43,392 nucleotides of DNA from positions 1 through 43,392 of IMG/VR virus record IMGVR_UViG_3300044695_003079, one strand, 5' to 3'. Source of the DNA: a virus. Shown here in pieces: positions 1 through 9,177 of this stretch. Under the pieces are notes generated by a model. It worked only from the letters and a program-made list of their open reading frames with translations, made no database searches and was not told the origin of the DNA. The first letter of the stretch is position 1. Every line of letters begins with the position of its first letter. Position numbers and translations under genes: made by a program.

Positions 1-159
1 GTCAAAGCTAAAGAAGAAAAAGCTAAGGCTGATAAAGCCATATTAGTTGCTGGAAAAGAAAAGGCAATTATCTTAAAATTAGCTAAAGCTCTTAATGTTA
101 CTGATGAACAAGCCAAAGCTATTCGCACTGCCCAATTAGCCAAGAAAGCTAAAAAGTAA
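1..159 (+). CDS. C-terminal end of an alanine/lysine-rich protein (partial)
   Basis: The plus strand is open from the left edge to a TAA at 157-159. The 52 visible residues are rich in Ala, Lys and Glu (the stretch KAKEEKAKADKA), suggest a charged helix or coiled coil, and end in LAKKAKK. The 5' part lies outside the window, so no function can be given. It is the only plus-strand gene in the window and is followed by a strong terminator, so the two transcription units converge here. Confidence 0.75.
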   Translation, partial: VKAKEEKAKADKAILVAGKEKAIILKLAKALNVTDEQAKAIRTAQLAKKAKK

Positions 160-198
160 CTTAAACGTTATTAAATCATAGTAATTAGTTTACTACTA

Positions 199-223
199 GC
201 ACCTGACCCCTCAGGTGCTTTTT
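199..223 (+). terminator. Intrinsic terminator of the plus-strand gene
   Basis: Perfect 8-bp stem GCACCTGA/TCAGGTGC with a CCCC loop, followed by TTTTT. It sits 40 bases after the plus-strand stop and faces the minus-strand terminator. Confidence 0.9.
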
Positions 224-233
224 ATTTGCAAAG

Positions 234-257
234 AAAAAGCCCGCTAGAATGCGGGCT
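234..257 (-). terminator. Intrinsic terminator of the replication operon
   Basis: In the minus direction GCCCGC-N-GCGGGC forms a GC-rich stem followed by TTTTTC. The 3' arm overlaps the TAG stop of the RuvC-like gene, so the hairpin closes the long minus-strand operon. Confidence 0.88.
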
Positions 258-948
258 CAAAGGATTCTTGATATTTAATGTCTGCTATGTAATGACCGAT
301 TAGAATTGCTTCTGCTATGTCATCTATAACGTCAATATTATACATTGTCTTTACTAACTGAACTGCTCTACGTTTTACGTCATCACGCTTACCAGTGATC
401 TGGTAGTGACTACGCCATTGAACCGGGGCTATAATTCTATAGTCTAGTTTAGCGCGTTTTGCGGCGACTGTAAGCACTCCAAGTAGCATGGCTAATTTTT
501 TATATGTTTGATAGTTATTTTGATATTGAATATCTTCCATAACTATATAGTCAGGTTTCCAATTAGCTATCATTACATCATTTACAACTTCAAAGATTTT
601 TGTAATTCTGAAGTCAAAATTACCGTTAAAAGTAAGTAGGTGATAATAAACTAACTTGCCATTATCGTAAATAGATAGTCCAAGTTTTTCTGTTGCGTTA
701 TCTAAAGCTAAAATTCTATAACCAGTTTTTTCTGGTGGATAAGCAGTTATTTTAACTTCGCCGCCGTCACACTTGGGACATCTAAAAGTATCTTTTCTAA
801 AGGAGAAAAGGTTTGTTTCTAGAACATGTTCATTTTGGCATTTAATAACAAAAGGACTTCTAATAGTTTCATAGTTTTGTAAATCTAAAACTATATAACC
901 TTTACTTTCTACTTCATCAATAACCTTTTCTTCACTAAGCTTTGCCAT
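244..948 (-). CDS. ruvC: RuvC-like Holliday junction resolvase with N-terminal zinc ribbon
   Basis: 234 aa. The C-terminal two thirds has the RuvC RNase H fold: first acidic strand ILALDNATEKLG, central acidic strand YIVMEDIQ, and a final DDIAEAILIGHY helix. It would cleave four-way junctions or branched replication intermediates before packaging. The N-terminal third carries a ribbon-like set (KCQNEH, then RCPKC), a zinc-binding pattern I associate with phage nucleases rather than with cellular RuvC. ATG at 948 is chosen because AGGAG lies 7 bases upstream; a longer TTG-started version to 996 has no such site. The start overlaps the preceding 59-aa gene by 14 bases. Last gene of the operon. 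Confident in the fold, less in the exact substrate. Confidence 0.82.
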   Translation of the reverse strand: MAKLSEEKVIDEVESKGYIVLDLQNYETIRSPFVIKCQNEHVLETNLFSFRKDTFRCPKCDGGEVKITAYPPEKTGYRILALDNATEKLGLSIYDNGKLVYYHLLTFNGNFDFRITKIFEVVNDVMIANWKPDYIVMEDIQYQNNYQTYKKLAMLLGVLTVAAKRAKLDYRIIAPVQWRSHYQITGKRDDVKRRAVQLVKTMYNIDVIDDIAEAILIGHYIADIKYQESFEPAF

Positions 949-1114
949 TAGCGGACTCCTGAGGTTCTTTTTGAAGGAACATTTCAATCGCTTCAATTTC
1001 CTCTAGTATTTCCGCAAGCTTTGGGTTCAAAGTTAAAATACCTATTTCTCGTTTTCTTTCTTCTAGCATATCTTCCAATTCTTGATTGGTAAATTTACTC
1101 AAGTCTAATTTCAT
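935..1114 (-). CDS. Small 59-aa acidic helical protein
   Basis: ATG at 1112-1114 preceded by AGAGGTGATATT, a strong ribosome binding site; stop TAG at 935-937. The product begins MKLDLSKFTNQELEDML and is mostly Glu/Lys/Leu helix, with no cysteine and no membrane segment. It starts 10 bases after the upstream exonuclease stop and overlaps the RuvC-like start by 14 bases, so it is translated as part of the operon. I do not recognise the family; its position suggests a small accessory of the exonuclease or resolvase. Confidence 0.7.
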   Translation of the reverse strand: MKLDLSKFTNQELEDMLEERKREIGILTLNPKLAEILEEIEAIEMFLQKEPQESANGKA

Positions 1115-1124
1115 AATATCACCT

Positions 1125-1697
1125 CTAGAAACCTAATAGGTTTCGTTTTACAGAACGTTGTTGAGTACCAGTCATTCTGTTATATATTTCTATTAATGCT
1201 TTAACATCTTCTATGGCTGAGTGGGCTTGATATGTTAAACCATATCCAGCCGCAATAGATTGTTGTTTGTAAGAAGGAGCTCCGCTTGCAGTTAGCATTG
1301 TTGTCGGTGCCTTAACTTGGCGCGCAACTTTTAGCGTATCAATACTTTTTATTAAAGGCCAGTTTAGAAAATGAAATGAAGCTTTTGCTTTAAAGAACTC
1401 ACCGTCAAAAGCGTCATAATTATGCCCTACAATTGCGTCAGGGACATATTCTTTAACGAATTGTATAAAGTCCTTAAGAACTTCAAACTCGCCTCTACAG
1501 CTCTCTACTTGCGCATTAGTAATGCCGGTAATCTTTTCTATTTCTTCTGGAATTTTTTTATATGGTTTTATATACTCATGAAAAGTTATAATTTGTTTTT
1601 TCAAGTCAGTATTGTATAAGATAGCCGCAACTTCAATTATTGAGTCCCATCTTCTATCAAAACCTGTTGTTTCTATATCTACAAAAAGTAGCCTCAT
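1125..1697 (-). CDS. dnaQ: DEDDh 3'-5' exonuclease (DnaQ/PolC-exo like)
   Basis: 190 aa, the full length of a stand-alone DnaQ domain. Exo I is FVDIETTG (Asp and Glu metal ligands), Exo II is VGHNYDAFDGEF, Exo III is HSAIEDVKAL (His and Asp). Family role: removes 3' terminal nucleotides, normally as the proofreading partner of polymerase III alpha. The polymerase alpha of this phage lies two genes upstream in the same operon and has no exonuclease domain of its own, so a proofreading role is a good inference. Start ATG 1697 has GAGGTGAAGAG upstream and overlaps the upstream TGA as ATGA. Confidence 0.88.
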   Translation of the reverse strand: MRLLFVDIETTGFDRRWDSIIEVAAILYNTDLKKQIITFHEYIKPYKKIPEEIEKITGITNAQVESCRGEFEVLKDFIQFVKEYVPDAIVGHNYDAFDGEFFKAKASFHFLNWPLIKSIDTLKVARQVKAPTTMLTASGAPSYKQQSIAAGYGLTYQAHSAIEDVKALIEIYNRMTGTQQRSVKRNLLGF

Positions 1698-2896
1698 AAC
1701 TCTTCACCTCGTTTTATTGCTTCCCCTATTTTGATTAATGTATCCTCTTTCTCGAAGTTGTATGTAAACTCAACCACTTTCTTGAAGTTAATATGGGTTA
1801 TGTCAATACTATTGTCTCCCCATTTTCTTGTTGTATAGGGTAGAATTTCTGGATATTTTGTAATAACATGTAATAGAAAGTCTACGCGAGGAACAGACCA
1901 TTTTATAGGATTGTTTAATATTTCTTGCCAACTAGTTTTAGTTCTGTTTGTTAGTGATAGTAACATCATTTCTATGTAAGAAATATATGGTGACTCTGTA
2001 GTCCAGTTCTCCATCATATCAAAGAAAAACCAGTAAGGAGTAATCATTCTATCTTTTGGAGTTTTAATGATTACGTGTATTTTATTTCTTTTTGCATAGT
2101 CAGTAATCTTTAATAATCTCTTTAAATCTTTAATGCCATTAGTTTTATCTTTCCAATGGTCATAGATAACTGCTTTGATTGGAAATCCTTGAACTTCTAT
2201 ATGCGGATGCAATTCTTTAAACTCTTTAAATTTATCTATGATTTGTTTAACTTCAGAATATTCTGAACCAAAGTCATTTTTGAATTTAAATATTGTCCCA
2301 CCTTGGAAGTGTAGGTTTTTAAATTTAGACCAAAACCTATCTGTTGTAATTCTTTTTAAACTAATAGGATGAGCAAATGCAATATCTTTATAGTCTTTAA
2401 TTAAGTCAAAGTACTTTGTTAAGTCTTCAATACTTAAGTCCCAAATGTTTTCATCTACAATATAGGTTTTTTGTTTTCCTGATACTGCGGCATTTGTAGC
2501 GTCTTGCCAAACTGGAAGAAACTTAGTGCCATCGAGCATTTGAATAATGTGTGCATTGGCATATGCGTTATTTTCAGGTACTTCGTATAAAGAATAATCG
2601 GGCCGCACCATCTTCATTTCAGAAGTTAGATCCCAATGATTATCATAAAAGTCAAAATCTGCTCCAACTAATTTGATATTTTGTTTATCAATGTATTTTC
2701 TAGCTGGAAAAGGCGTTGCTTTCTTCTCTCTTATAATATACAACAAATCATACTCAAAAGTCAAATGTTCGCTTTCTTCAACAAAGTTAATGATATCTCC
2801 CTTTTGTTTATGAAAGGAAGATATCTTTTGTGCTTTATGATTAGGTATAAAGCTTTGTTTATTAAACCAGTCCATATCCCAAATTGTTATTCTCAT
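1694..2896 (-). CDS. Cysteine-free 400-aa protein resembling the N-terminus of B12-binding radical SAM proteins
   Basis: 400 aa. The first 110 residues (IWDMDWFNKQSFIPN, then KISSFHKQKGD) resemble the cobalamin-binding-like N-terminal part of some radical SAM proteins, and the later alternating strand/helix pattern could be a TIM-barrel. There is not a single cysteine in the protein, so it cannot hold the usual CxxxCxxC iron-sulphur cluster. It is joined by ATGA overlaps to the polymerase gene upstream and to the exonuclease gene downstream. I infer a degenerate or repurposed scaffold, possibly a replisome accessory; function unknown. Confidence 0.55.
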   Translation of the reverse strand: MRITIWDMDWFNKQSFIPNHKAQKISSFHKQKGDIINFVEESEHLTFEYDLLYIIREKKATPFPARKYIDKQNIKLVGADFDFYDNHWDLTSEMKMVRPDYSLYEVPENNAYANAHIIQMLDGTKFLPVWQDATNAAVSGKQKTYIVDENIWDLSIEDLTKYFDLIKDYKDIAFAHPISLKRITTDRFWSKFKNLHFQGGTIFKFKNDFGSEYSEVKQIIDKFKEFKELHPHIEVQGFPIKAVIYDHWKDKTNGIKDLKRLLKITDYAKRNKIHVIIKTPKDRMITPYWFFFDMMENWTTESPYISYIEMMLLSLTNRTKTSWQEILNNPIKWSVPRVDFLLHVITKYPEILPYTTRKWGDNSIDITHINFKKVVEFTYNFEKEDTLIKIGEAIKRGEEL

Positions 2897-5800
2897 AGTT
2901 TTTCATAGAAGTTTTTAAACTTCCCACCTTCGATTTCAATTTGTAAAATAGGTGCCGTTCCAACTTCTTTATAGACTTTTGGAATAAACATATCTCCACG
3001 CTTAATTCCAGTAACCATTAAATGAACTCCTTTTTTAAAGAAGCTATCTTGAATTAAATTCTTAGTGCCGTCATCAGCCACAGTTGATAGAACTTGGTCA
3101 TACTTTGAAAACTGGGAACGATAAACCTTAATCATAATAATACCTTCAGGAGTTGAAAGCGTTACAGTGTGCTTAAGCTTATCTTTATCTAATACGGTTC
3201 CTATAATATGTCTAATTTTATATTTAGGAAAAGACTTGCCGTCAATATTAAATGTTCCGATTACATCATCTTCTTTTATATTTTGTATAGGAGTAATTTC
3301 ATGATGCATTGTTTTAGCCACGCCATTTAATTCATGACCGCTATGATAGAAGTTTAAAGCTTCTAGCTCCCATTGCAAAACATTACCTGCGGCGTACTTG
3401 TTCCATTCTTCTTCAAATGCTTTCTTATTATATTCTTCAAGCAATCTATCATGGTTTTCTACAATAAACTTACGAACATTTTCCATATGCTTATCATAAA
3501 TCTTTTCCCACTTAATAGCGTCAATTGCCATAACTATTTCAACTCCGCGTTTGATGTTTTCAATATCTAAACCAAAGTTGTTTTCAAAATAGAATTCCTG
3601 TGCAGATTCATCAAGGACATAATACTCTTTAAGTTTGCTCTTGCGAATATGCTTAGTAAAGTTAAATACTCTTTTTTCTAAATCAAGTTCAATAGGAAGC
3701 ATCTCATATTTTACAAGCGACATTATATTTTGTAAAGTAATACGATTTTTCTTGTCATAAGTTTTTAAAATAAAGCTTTCCATAATCTCTTCACGAGGCC
3801 GCATTTCAATTTTATCAAACGCGCCAGATTTGATTAAAGATATAATTCTATCTTTGCTTACTAAAGTTCTCGCTCCTGTTTTATTTAACTTCTCAATAAA
3901 GTTATCAACAGAAGTATACGGACGATTATTAATGATTTCTCTAATTAAGTCATCACCAATTCTGGAAATACCTTTTAAACCAAACCAAACAACGTTCGCC
4001 TCTGAGTCTGGAGTAAATCCAAACTTAGCGCGATTAACATCTGGCAACTCAATCTTCATGCCGAGTTCAGTTTTAAATTTACCGATTGCTGCGGCGACCT
4101 TACCATATTGAACTTTATTTGCTTCACGTTTATTTTCATCGTCTTCTTCAATTTCTACTATACCTTCTTCTATAAGGTCTTCGTAATCTTCTTCATTAAC
4201 CGCGCCTGCGTTTACAGACAAGCAAGCAGTATTCCAATAAATGACGGGGAATTTGTAGGCCATATTCATTTCTTGTAAAGCAATAGTCGAATAACCCATC
4301 GTGTGTAAAACACTAAATGAGTAACCAGCTTGCCGCATAACTTGAACACTCCAGACATAATCTAGAAGTTTCTTTCTTGTGCCTATTTCTTTTCCTTTTT
4401 CATAGAACATCTTTTTAATTTTATCGATGGTATCAAACTTCTTTTTAGCGATAGCTTTACGAAGACCGTTAGCTTCAACAACAGAAAAGTTTGTAATCTT
4501 TGGGTCCATAACAATCATCATGATTGATTCTTGAGAGTCTGCAACTCCAGATAATGGCTTAAGATATTTTTCAAGTATCTTAACTTCATCACTATTGATG
4601 CCGCTATTTTCTAATTCTCTATACCACATAACTTCTGAGTTTTTAAACTTAACATAAGTATTAAGTGGTAACTCAGCGTTTTCATCCTGCGCCATAAGCC
4701 TCATTAAAGAGTTTGCGATAGCAAGTTGCGAAATAGATTGCGGCTTAATTGACCGCATTGCTTGTGAACCAACGCTTGTGTCGAATTGGAATAAATCAAC
4801 AATTTCTCCGCGACCTGCCATAGCCCACATATTGGGATCTTTATATTCTAATTCTTTTGGTAATAAATATTTATCATAAGTCGCTTTAAGATTTCCTTGC
4901 CATTCAATTTTGCCATCTTCTAAAAGAAGGTTCATAGTTGTGCGAAGTTTATCCAATGCGTTAATAGTTAAAAAGTCGTATTTTAAACCACCGGCATATT
5001 CAGTATCTTCTAGGTTATAGGCGGATACTAAAACACCACGACTAGTTTTCATTAACGAGTTGTGCTTTGTAAAGTCTTCATTAAATGCGATAACGCCAGA
5101 AGCGTGAACACCTAAACGAGTAATAAGTCCTTCAATACTATAGGCGAGTTTCCATAAGGATTTTTCTCTACCCATTTCTTCTTGAAACTTAGCAATTGCT
5201 TTATGGTCTTCATCTCCATACATACATTGGTCAAGAGTCCAGTCAAAGCCTCTTTCGTTTGGAATCATTGAAACGATAAATGATATAACATCATCATCAA
5301 CGTTAAGTGCGCGACCCGCAGTACGGATAGCTGACTTAGATTTTTCAGTACCGAAGGTGCAAACGTTAATAACGTCACCACCTATTGAGTTAAAGTATTC
5401 TTTTACTTTATTAAAAACTCGTGTTCGTTTGCTGCCTTCAGTATCAATATCAATATCAGGAAGTTCTGGGCGATCTTTATGAATGAAGCGCCAATAGGGC
5501 ATTATAAGCTCTTGGCGAAGCGGATCTAGTTGGGTAATACCTAAACAGTAGTTAAGTAAGAAACCGGCAGCAGAGCCACGGGAAACCCCTAAAAGAGAGT
5601 CTCCTTCATCCCATATGATGTCAATCATTTTAGCCATCGTAACAAAGTATTTAGATAATGGTTGTTTGATTGTAATAGAAGTTTCCCAAACCTGTTCTAA
5701 CTCATCGTTAAAGCGTTGTAGGTATTCTTCATTGAAAACATTTATCTTTGCGACGAAGCCTTCAAATATTTTATATATAAAAAATAAGTCTTGAGTTTCT

Positions 5801-6813
5801 GTAGCGTTTAGATAATTATGAATGTATTTATATTTAGTGGGGATTTGCAGTCTTAATTCACTTAGTTTATTTTCTATGTCTTTAGTGATTAAAACTGGAA
5901 CTGTAGGAACAACTTGAGGACTTTTTAAGTCATAGGTTTGAACAGAGTCAGCAATACGAATAGTATTTAGCCGCATCTCTTCAAGCTTATCTTCTGAAAA
6001 ATAATTAAGACGTTCAAAGATTTGTTGTACGGACATGACAAAAGCAGACGCATAAAAGTTTTCCGCGTCTCTATCGCCATTAGATGCTGAGCTAAGAAAC
6101 TGAGCATGTAAATCTTTATCTTCTTCGTTTAAGTAATGTGCGTCCGTGGTAAAAACAAAAGGGTATTTACCCCAGAAATTATCAACCATGAACTTATTAT
6201 AAGCTATTTGTTGTTCGTCCATAGATGGCTGCACTTCGATAAAGAAATTATCTTTACCGAAGAGTTGACCCATCTTTTCTAAGTGAGCAGCAATATCGTC
6301 CAAAGCTGCCGCACCATAGGAAATAAACAGACTGCCGGTTACACCACCTAAGCAGGCTGTTGTTGTGATAAGATGTCCCGGGTTTGAACCAATGACTTCT
6401 TTTAAATCGCTTCCATACGTTGGCGTTCTCATTACACCACGAATAAAAGAGCGTGACCAAGCACGCGATGAAAGTTTGCGAAGTTGTTCATGTCCTTCTG
6501 CATCTTTTGCAAGCAAAAGAACATGATAAAACTTTTCGCCTTTTTCATAGTTTTCAGAATTTAAACCTTCTCTTGTAAGATAGATTTCGTTTCCCAAGAT
6601 AAGCTTAAAAGGTTTGTCTAAATACTTAGACTTAAAATGTTGAACTGCTTTTACGTGACCAGATAATGTATCATGGTCAGTTAACGCAATGGCATGTAAT
6701 CCCTTGTTGAAAGCACCATCTATTAAATCGCCAACTTTATTGATACTATCAATAACTTTGAGATTTGAATAGTCGGAATGTGCGTGCAAACTTGAGTATT
6801 TGTTTTCTGACAT
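2893..6813 (-). CDS. dnaE: DNA polymerase III alpha subunit (DnaE type)
   Basis: 1306 aa. N-terminal PHP domain (LHAHSDYS, ALTDHDT within the first 50 residues). The polymerase active site has PDIDIDTE near residue 455 and the third acidic strand GGLKYDF near 613. A fingers segment TFGTEKSKSAIRTAGRAL follows the first motif. A helix-hairpin-helix stretch (ISRIGDDLIREII) sits near 955 and an OB-like C-terminus after 1180. It is the replicative polymerase; no embedded exonuclease is present, so it is DnaE and not PolC, with proofreading probably from the DEDDh exonuclease two genes on. Start ATG 6813 has AAGGAG upstream and a promoter lies just before it. Longer than the common 1100-1160 aa, mainly through the C-terminal part. 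Confidence 0.95.
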   Translation of the reverse strand: MSENKYSSLHAHSDYSNLKVIDSINKVGDLIDGAFNKGLHAIALTDHDTLSGHVKAVQHFKSKYLDKPFKLILGNEIYLTREGLNSENYEKGEKFYHVLLLAKDAEGHEQLRKLSSRAWSRSFIRGVMRTPTYGSDLKEVIGSNPGHLITTTACLGGVTGSLFISYGAAALDDIAAHLEKMGQLFGKDNFFIEVQPSMDEQQIAYNKFMVDNFWGKYPFVFTTDAHYLNEEDKDLHAQFLSSASNGDRDAENFYASAFVMSVQQIFERLNYFSEDKLEEMRLNTIRIADSVQTYDLKSPQVVPTVPVLITKDIENKLSELRLQIPTKYKYIHNYLNATETQDLFFIYKIFEGFVAKINVFNEEYLQRFNDELEQVWETSITIKQPLSKYFVTMAKMIDIIWDEGDSLLGVSRGSAAGFLLNYCLGITQLDPLRQELIMPYWRFIHKDRPELPDIDIDTEGSKRTRVFNKVKEYFNSIGGDVINVCTFGTEKSKSAIRTAGRALNVDDDVISFIVSMIPNERGFDWTLDQCMYGDEDHKAIAKFQEEMGREKSLWKLAYSIEGLITRLGVHASGVIAFNEDFTKHNSLMKTSRGVLVSAYNLEDTEYAGGLKYDFLTINALDKLRTTMNLLLEDGKIEWQGNLKATYDKYLLPKELEYKDPNMWAMAGRGEIVDLFQFDTSVGSQAMRSIKPQSISQLAIANSLMRLMAQDENAELPLNTYVKFKNSEVMWYRELENSGINSDEVKILEKYLKPLSGVADSQESIMMIVMDPKITNFSVVEANGLRKAIAKKKFDTIDKIKKMFYEKGKEIGTRKKLLDYVWSVQVMRQAGYSFSVLHTMGYSTIALQEMNMAYKFPVIYWNTACLSVNAGAVNEEDYEDLIEEGIVEIEEDDENKREANKVQYGKVAAAIGKFKTELGMKIELPDVNRAKFGFTPDSEANVVWFGLKGISRIGDDLIREIINNRPYTSVDNFIEKLNKTGARTLVSKDRIISLIKSGAFDKIEMRPREEIMESFILKTYDKKNRITLQNIMSLVKYEMLPIELDLEKRVFNFTKHIRKSKLKEYYVLDESAQEFYFENNFGLDIENIKRGVEIVMAIDAIKWEKIYDKHMENVRKFIVENHDRLLEEYNKKAFEEEWNKYAAGNVLQWELEALNFYHSGHELNGVAKTMHHEITPIQNIKEDDVIGTFNIDGKSFPKYKIRHIIGTVLDKDKLKHTVTLSTPEGIIMIKVYRSQFSKYDQVLSTVADDGTKNLIQDSFFKKGVHLMVTGIKRGDMFIPKVYKEVGTAPILQIEIEGGKFKNFYEKL

Positions 6814-6841
6814 TTTTTTCTCCTTTTAAGTTTATACAATA

Positions 6842-6870
6842 ATTATAACATGACTTTAGATAAAAGTCAA
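6842..6870 (-). promoter_or_regulatory. Promoter in front of dnaE
   Basis: Minus strand TTGACT, 17-base spacer, TATAAT. It sits between the dUTPase stop and the polymerase start, so the polymerase and downstream genes can be made independently of the upstream part of the operon. Confidence 0.8.
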
Positions 6871-6871
6871 A

Positions 6872-7372
6872 TTAGTAGTTATTTCTTTGTCGTTCGATAT
6901 TGACTTTAGCTTTTTGGTTATAAGCATAAATGATTTCAGTCCATTCACAATTAAGTGTTTTAATTGTTGCGGCCAAACCAGTTAGCATTAACACCATTGG
7001 TGGAAGTTGAGTTCCAGCTGTAACGCTTTCAGATACAAATCTAATTACATCAATTTCTGGGTCCATAAACTTTTCAAAGTTATCATCCATCCATAACGCT
7101 GCTTGCGCCTGTTTGGTTGGTTCAAGTAAAAGCATATAAGATAAGAAGAAAGCAATAACGTCTGCTAGCTCATCAAGAATTCTATCTTTCTTTGGGATGT
7201 GTGAATGTTTCCACCATTTCCAAGTTCCAATTTCATTGAAGAGTTCAAACAATTCAATATGCATAGCAAGAGTGTGGTCTTCTTTAGTAGGAGCCGTTTT
7301 CAGCTTTTTCATTACTTCGTCGCGCACTTCCATTTGTACTTTTAATAATTCATCTAATTTCCAATTAATCAT
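6872..7372 (-). CDS. Dimeric all-alpha dUTPase (dUTPase_2 / MazG superfamily)
   Basis: 166 aa. The EExxE-type metal site appears as HIELFELFNEIGTWKWW, and the second as DELADVIAFFLSY, matching the dimeric dUTPase family rather than the trimeric beta one. It would hydrolyse dUTP to dUMP, keeping uracil out of DNA and feeding dUMP to the phage ThyX encoded at 34 kb. Start ATG 7372 has AGAGGTGA upstream; it begins 9 bases after the recJ stop. A related NTP pyrophosphatase activity cannot be excluded from sequence alone. Confidence 0.8.
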   Translation of the reverse strand: MINWKLDELLKVQMEVRDEVMKKLKTAPTKEDHTLAMHIELFELFNEIGTWKWWKHSHIPKKDRILDELADVIAFFLSYMLLLEPTKQAQAALWMDDNFEKFMDPEIDVIRFVSESVTAGTQLPPMVLMLTGLAATIKTLNCEWTEIIYAYNQKAKVNIERQRNNY

Positions 7373-7381
7373 ATTTCACCT

Positions 7382-9169
7382 CTAAATTAAATCAGATTCA
7401 GCGGACTTTTCAAAGTTGAAATTGTCCATAATAATCTGAAGTGTTTTTGTTCCATTGAACTCATTGTATTGTGCTCTACCAATAATCTTTACGCGCAGCT
7501 TTGGATTAACATCCACAAAAGCGTCTTCTGTTTCCGCAAACAATTCTGGTATAATTTCTTTAGCATTGAATTTAATAAACTCAATATTGTTATAATTAAA
7601 CTTCATTGTATTGCGTTCTTTACCAATAAGATTAATCATATCTCTTGTAATAAAGATTTCAAAAGCGAACTTTGGTTGTGGTATTCCCATTCCATATAAG
7701 TAGTTATATTTAGCGAAGTCTGTAAGAATGTCGTGAGATATTCTTCTGCCGCGCAAAATTGCGTCTACTTCAATTTCTTCTGTACCAAAATCAATATCTT
7801 TTAATTTATCGTTTAAGTACGCTGTTAATTTTTCTAAATCGTCTTCATGAACTCCAACCCCAAAGGCCATATCATGACCTTCTGCGAAATGAATTAAACC
7901 ACTTTGTTGAAGTACTTCTCTAAATGACTTAAATCCTGGTCGCACATTAGCGCGAGCTGAGCCATAGAAGTAATTTTCTCCATCAATATTTCTTGGTCTT
8001 AATAACATTGCGGGTTTTTTATAATTCTTTACAATGTCCATTGCAACTAAGCCGGTCATTGTTTTTGGAACGGTGACATCATCATTTTGAGAACTAATAA
8101 CCGTAACAACTGTGTTTTGGTCTAATTTATCCTGTTCAATAATACCGCGAATAAAGTCCATTGATTTTTCTTTTTCTTTGTTTTGTTGATTACGAATATT
8201 ATAAGCCATTCTTGCAATCATCTCATAGAAGGTTTCTGAACTTACATTTCCTTTGTATTGTTTTTCATAAGTTTCATCGTGATTATATTCTGTGAAACCT
8301 TGAAACAATTGCTCATTTTGTTCTACCGTACCTACGCGAATTACCGCATTGATAAGAGGTGTGATATAAAAAGCAACGTCAATTTTATTAGGAAGATCAA
8401 CTGAACTAACACTATAAGATTGTTTTACTAGTAAAGCTTTAAACATGGCGTTTTTAATGGTTTTTAAGCCCGTAGCGATGAGAAAATTATTATCTAGGTC
8501 CCGTGTATCCATCATGTCAGAAATGAGCCCTAGCGCTGCTAAATCAATATATTCTTGATGATGTTTATTATCACCGTATTTCTTGCTATAACATTGTATG
8601 ACTTTATAAACCATACCCGCACCACTAAGAAACTTATTTTTAAACTTTGGCGAAAGTTGATTGTTTACAACTATTGCGCCTGGAACTTCTTCGTAAGTAT
8701 CAACTAAGTGATGGTCAATAACTAAAACCTTTTTACCTTTACGAACAAGCTCTTTTTGCTCATCAATTTGATTTGAGCCGGCATCTGGTATGATAATATA
8801 TTTTGCATCTTGCGGCACAGAATTCATTACAATTCCGTGTTCTTTTCCATTATGCACTCGGCACTTAATTTGTGCCGCAGGATAAAGGTCTTTAAAGTAT
8901 CTATAAAATATTGAGGCAGATGTAAAACCGTCTACATCGCTGTCAATCTGCATAAAAAACTTTTGATTAGTTGTGAAACCTTCATGCAAGGTATCTACTA
9001 ATTCATGTACTCGTTCAAGACCTTCATAGCTTTCTTCATCGTAGATTGACGGTTCCGACAAGAAGCTTTCGATCTTTTCAATTCCAAGAGACCTTAAGTA
9101 ATCCTCGATAATGTTTCCACTATCGAGGTTTAAGGGTGTCTCTTTTAATTTATAATTAAATTTATTCAT
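7382..9169 (-). CDS. recJ: RecJ-type single-strand DNA exonuclease
   Basis: 595 aa, close to cellular RecJ length. DHH-family motifs: IDSDVDGFTSA near residue 75, a PDAG motif, VIDHHLVD near 151, ALGLISDMMDT near 220. The DHHA1 part holds SARANVRPGFKSF and EGHDMAFGVGV near 430. The family degrades single-stranded DNA 5' to 3' with manganese or magnesium. Placed between primase and dUTPase in the replication operon, it may process Okazaki 5' ends or recombination substrates. Start ATG 9169 with AAGGTGA upstream. Confidence 0.93.
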   Translation of the reverse strand: MNKFNYKLKETPLNLDSGNIIEDYLRSLGIEKIESFLSEPSIYDEESYEGLERVHELVDTLHEGFTTNQKFFMQIDSDVDGFTSASIFYRYFKDLYPAAQIKCRVHNGKEHGIVMNSVPQDAKYIIIPDAGSNQIDEQKELVRKGKKVLVIDHHLVDTYEEVPGAIVVNNQLSPKFKNKFLSGAGMVYKVIQCYSKKYGDNKHHQEYIDLAALGLISDMMDTRDLDNNFLIATGLKTIKNAMFKALLVKQSYSVSSVDLPNKIDVAFYITPLINAVIRVGTVEQNEQLFQGFTEYNHDETYEKQYKGNVSSETFYEMIARMAYNIRNQQNKEKEKSMDFIRGIIEQDKLDQNTVVTVISSQNDDVTVPKTMTGLVAMDIVKNYKKPAMLLRPRNIDGENYFYGSARANVRPGFKSFREVLQQSGLIHFAEGHDMAFGVGVHEDDLEKLTAYLNDKLKDIDFGTEEIEVDAILRGRRISHDILTDFAKYNYLYGMGIPQPKFAFEIFITRDMINLIGKERNTMKFNYNNIEFIKFNAKEIIPELFAETEDAFVDVNPKLRVKIIGRAQYNEFNGTKTLQIIMDNFNFEKSAESDLI

Positions 9170-9177
9170 TATTCACC

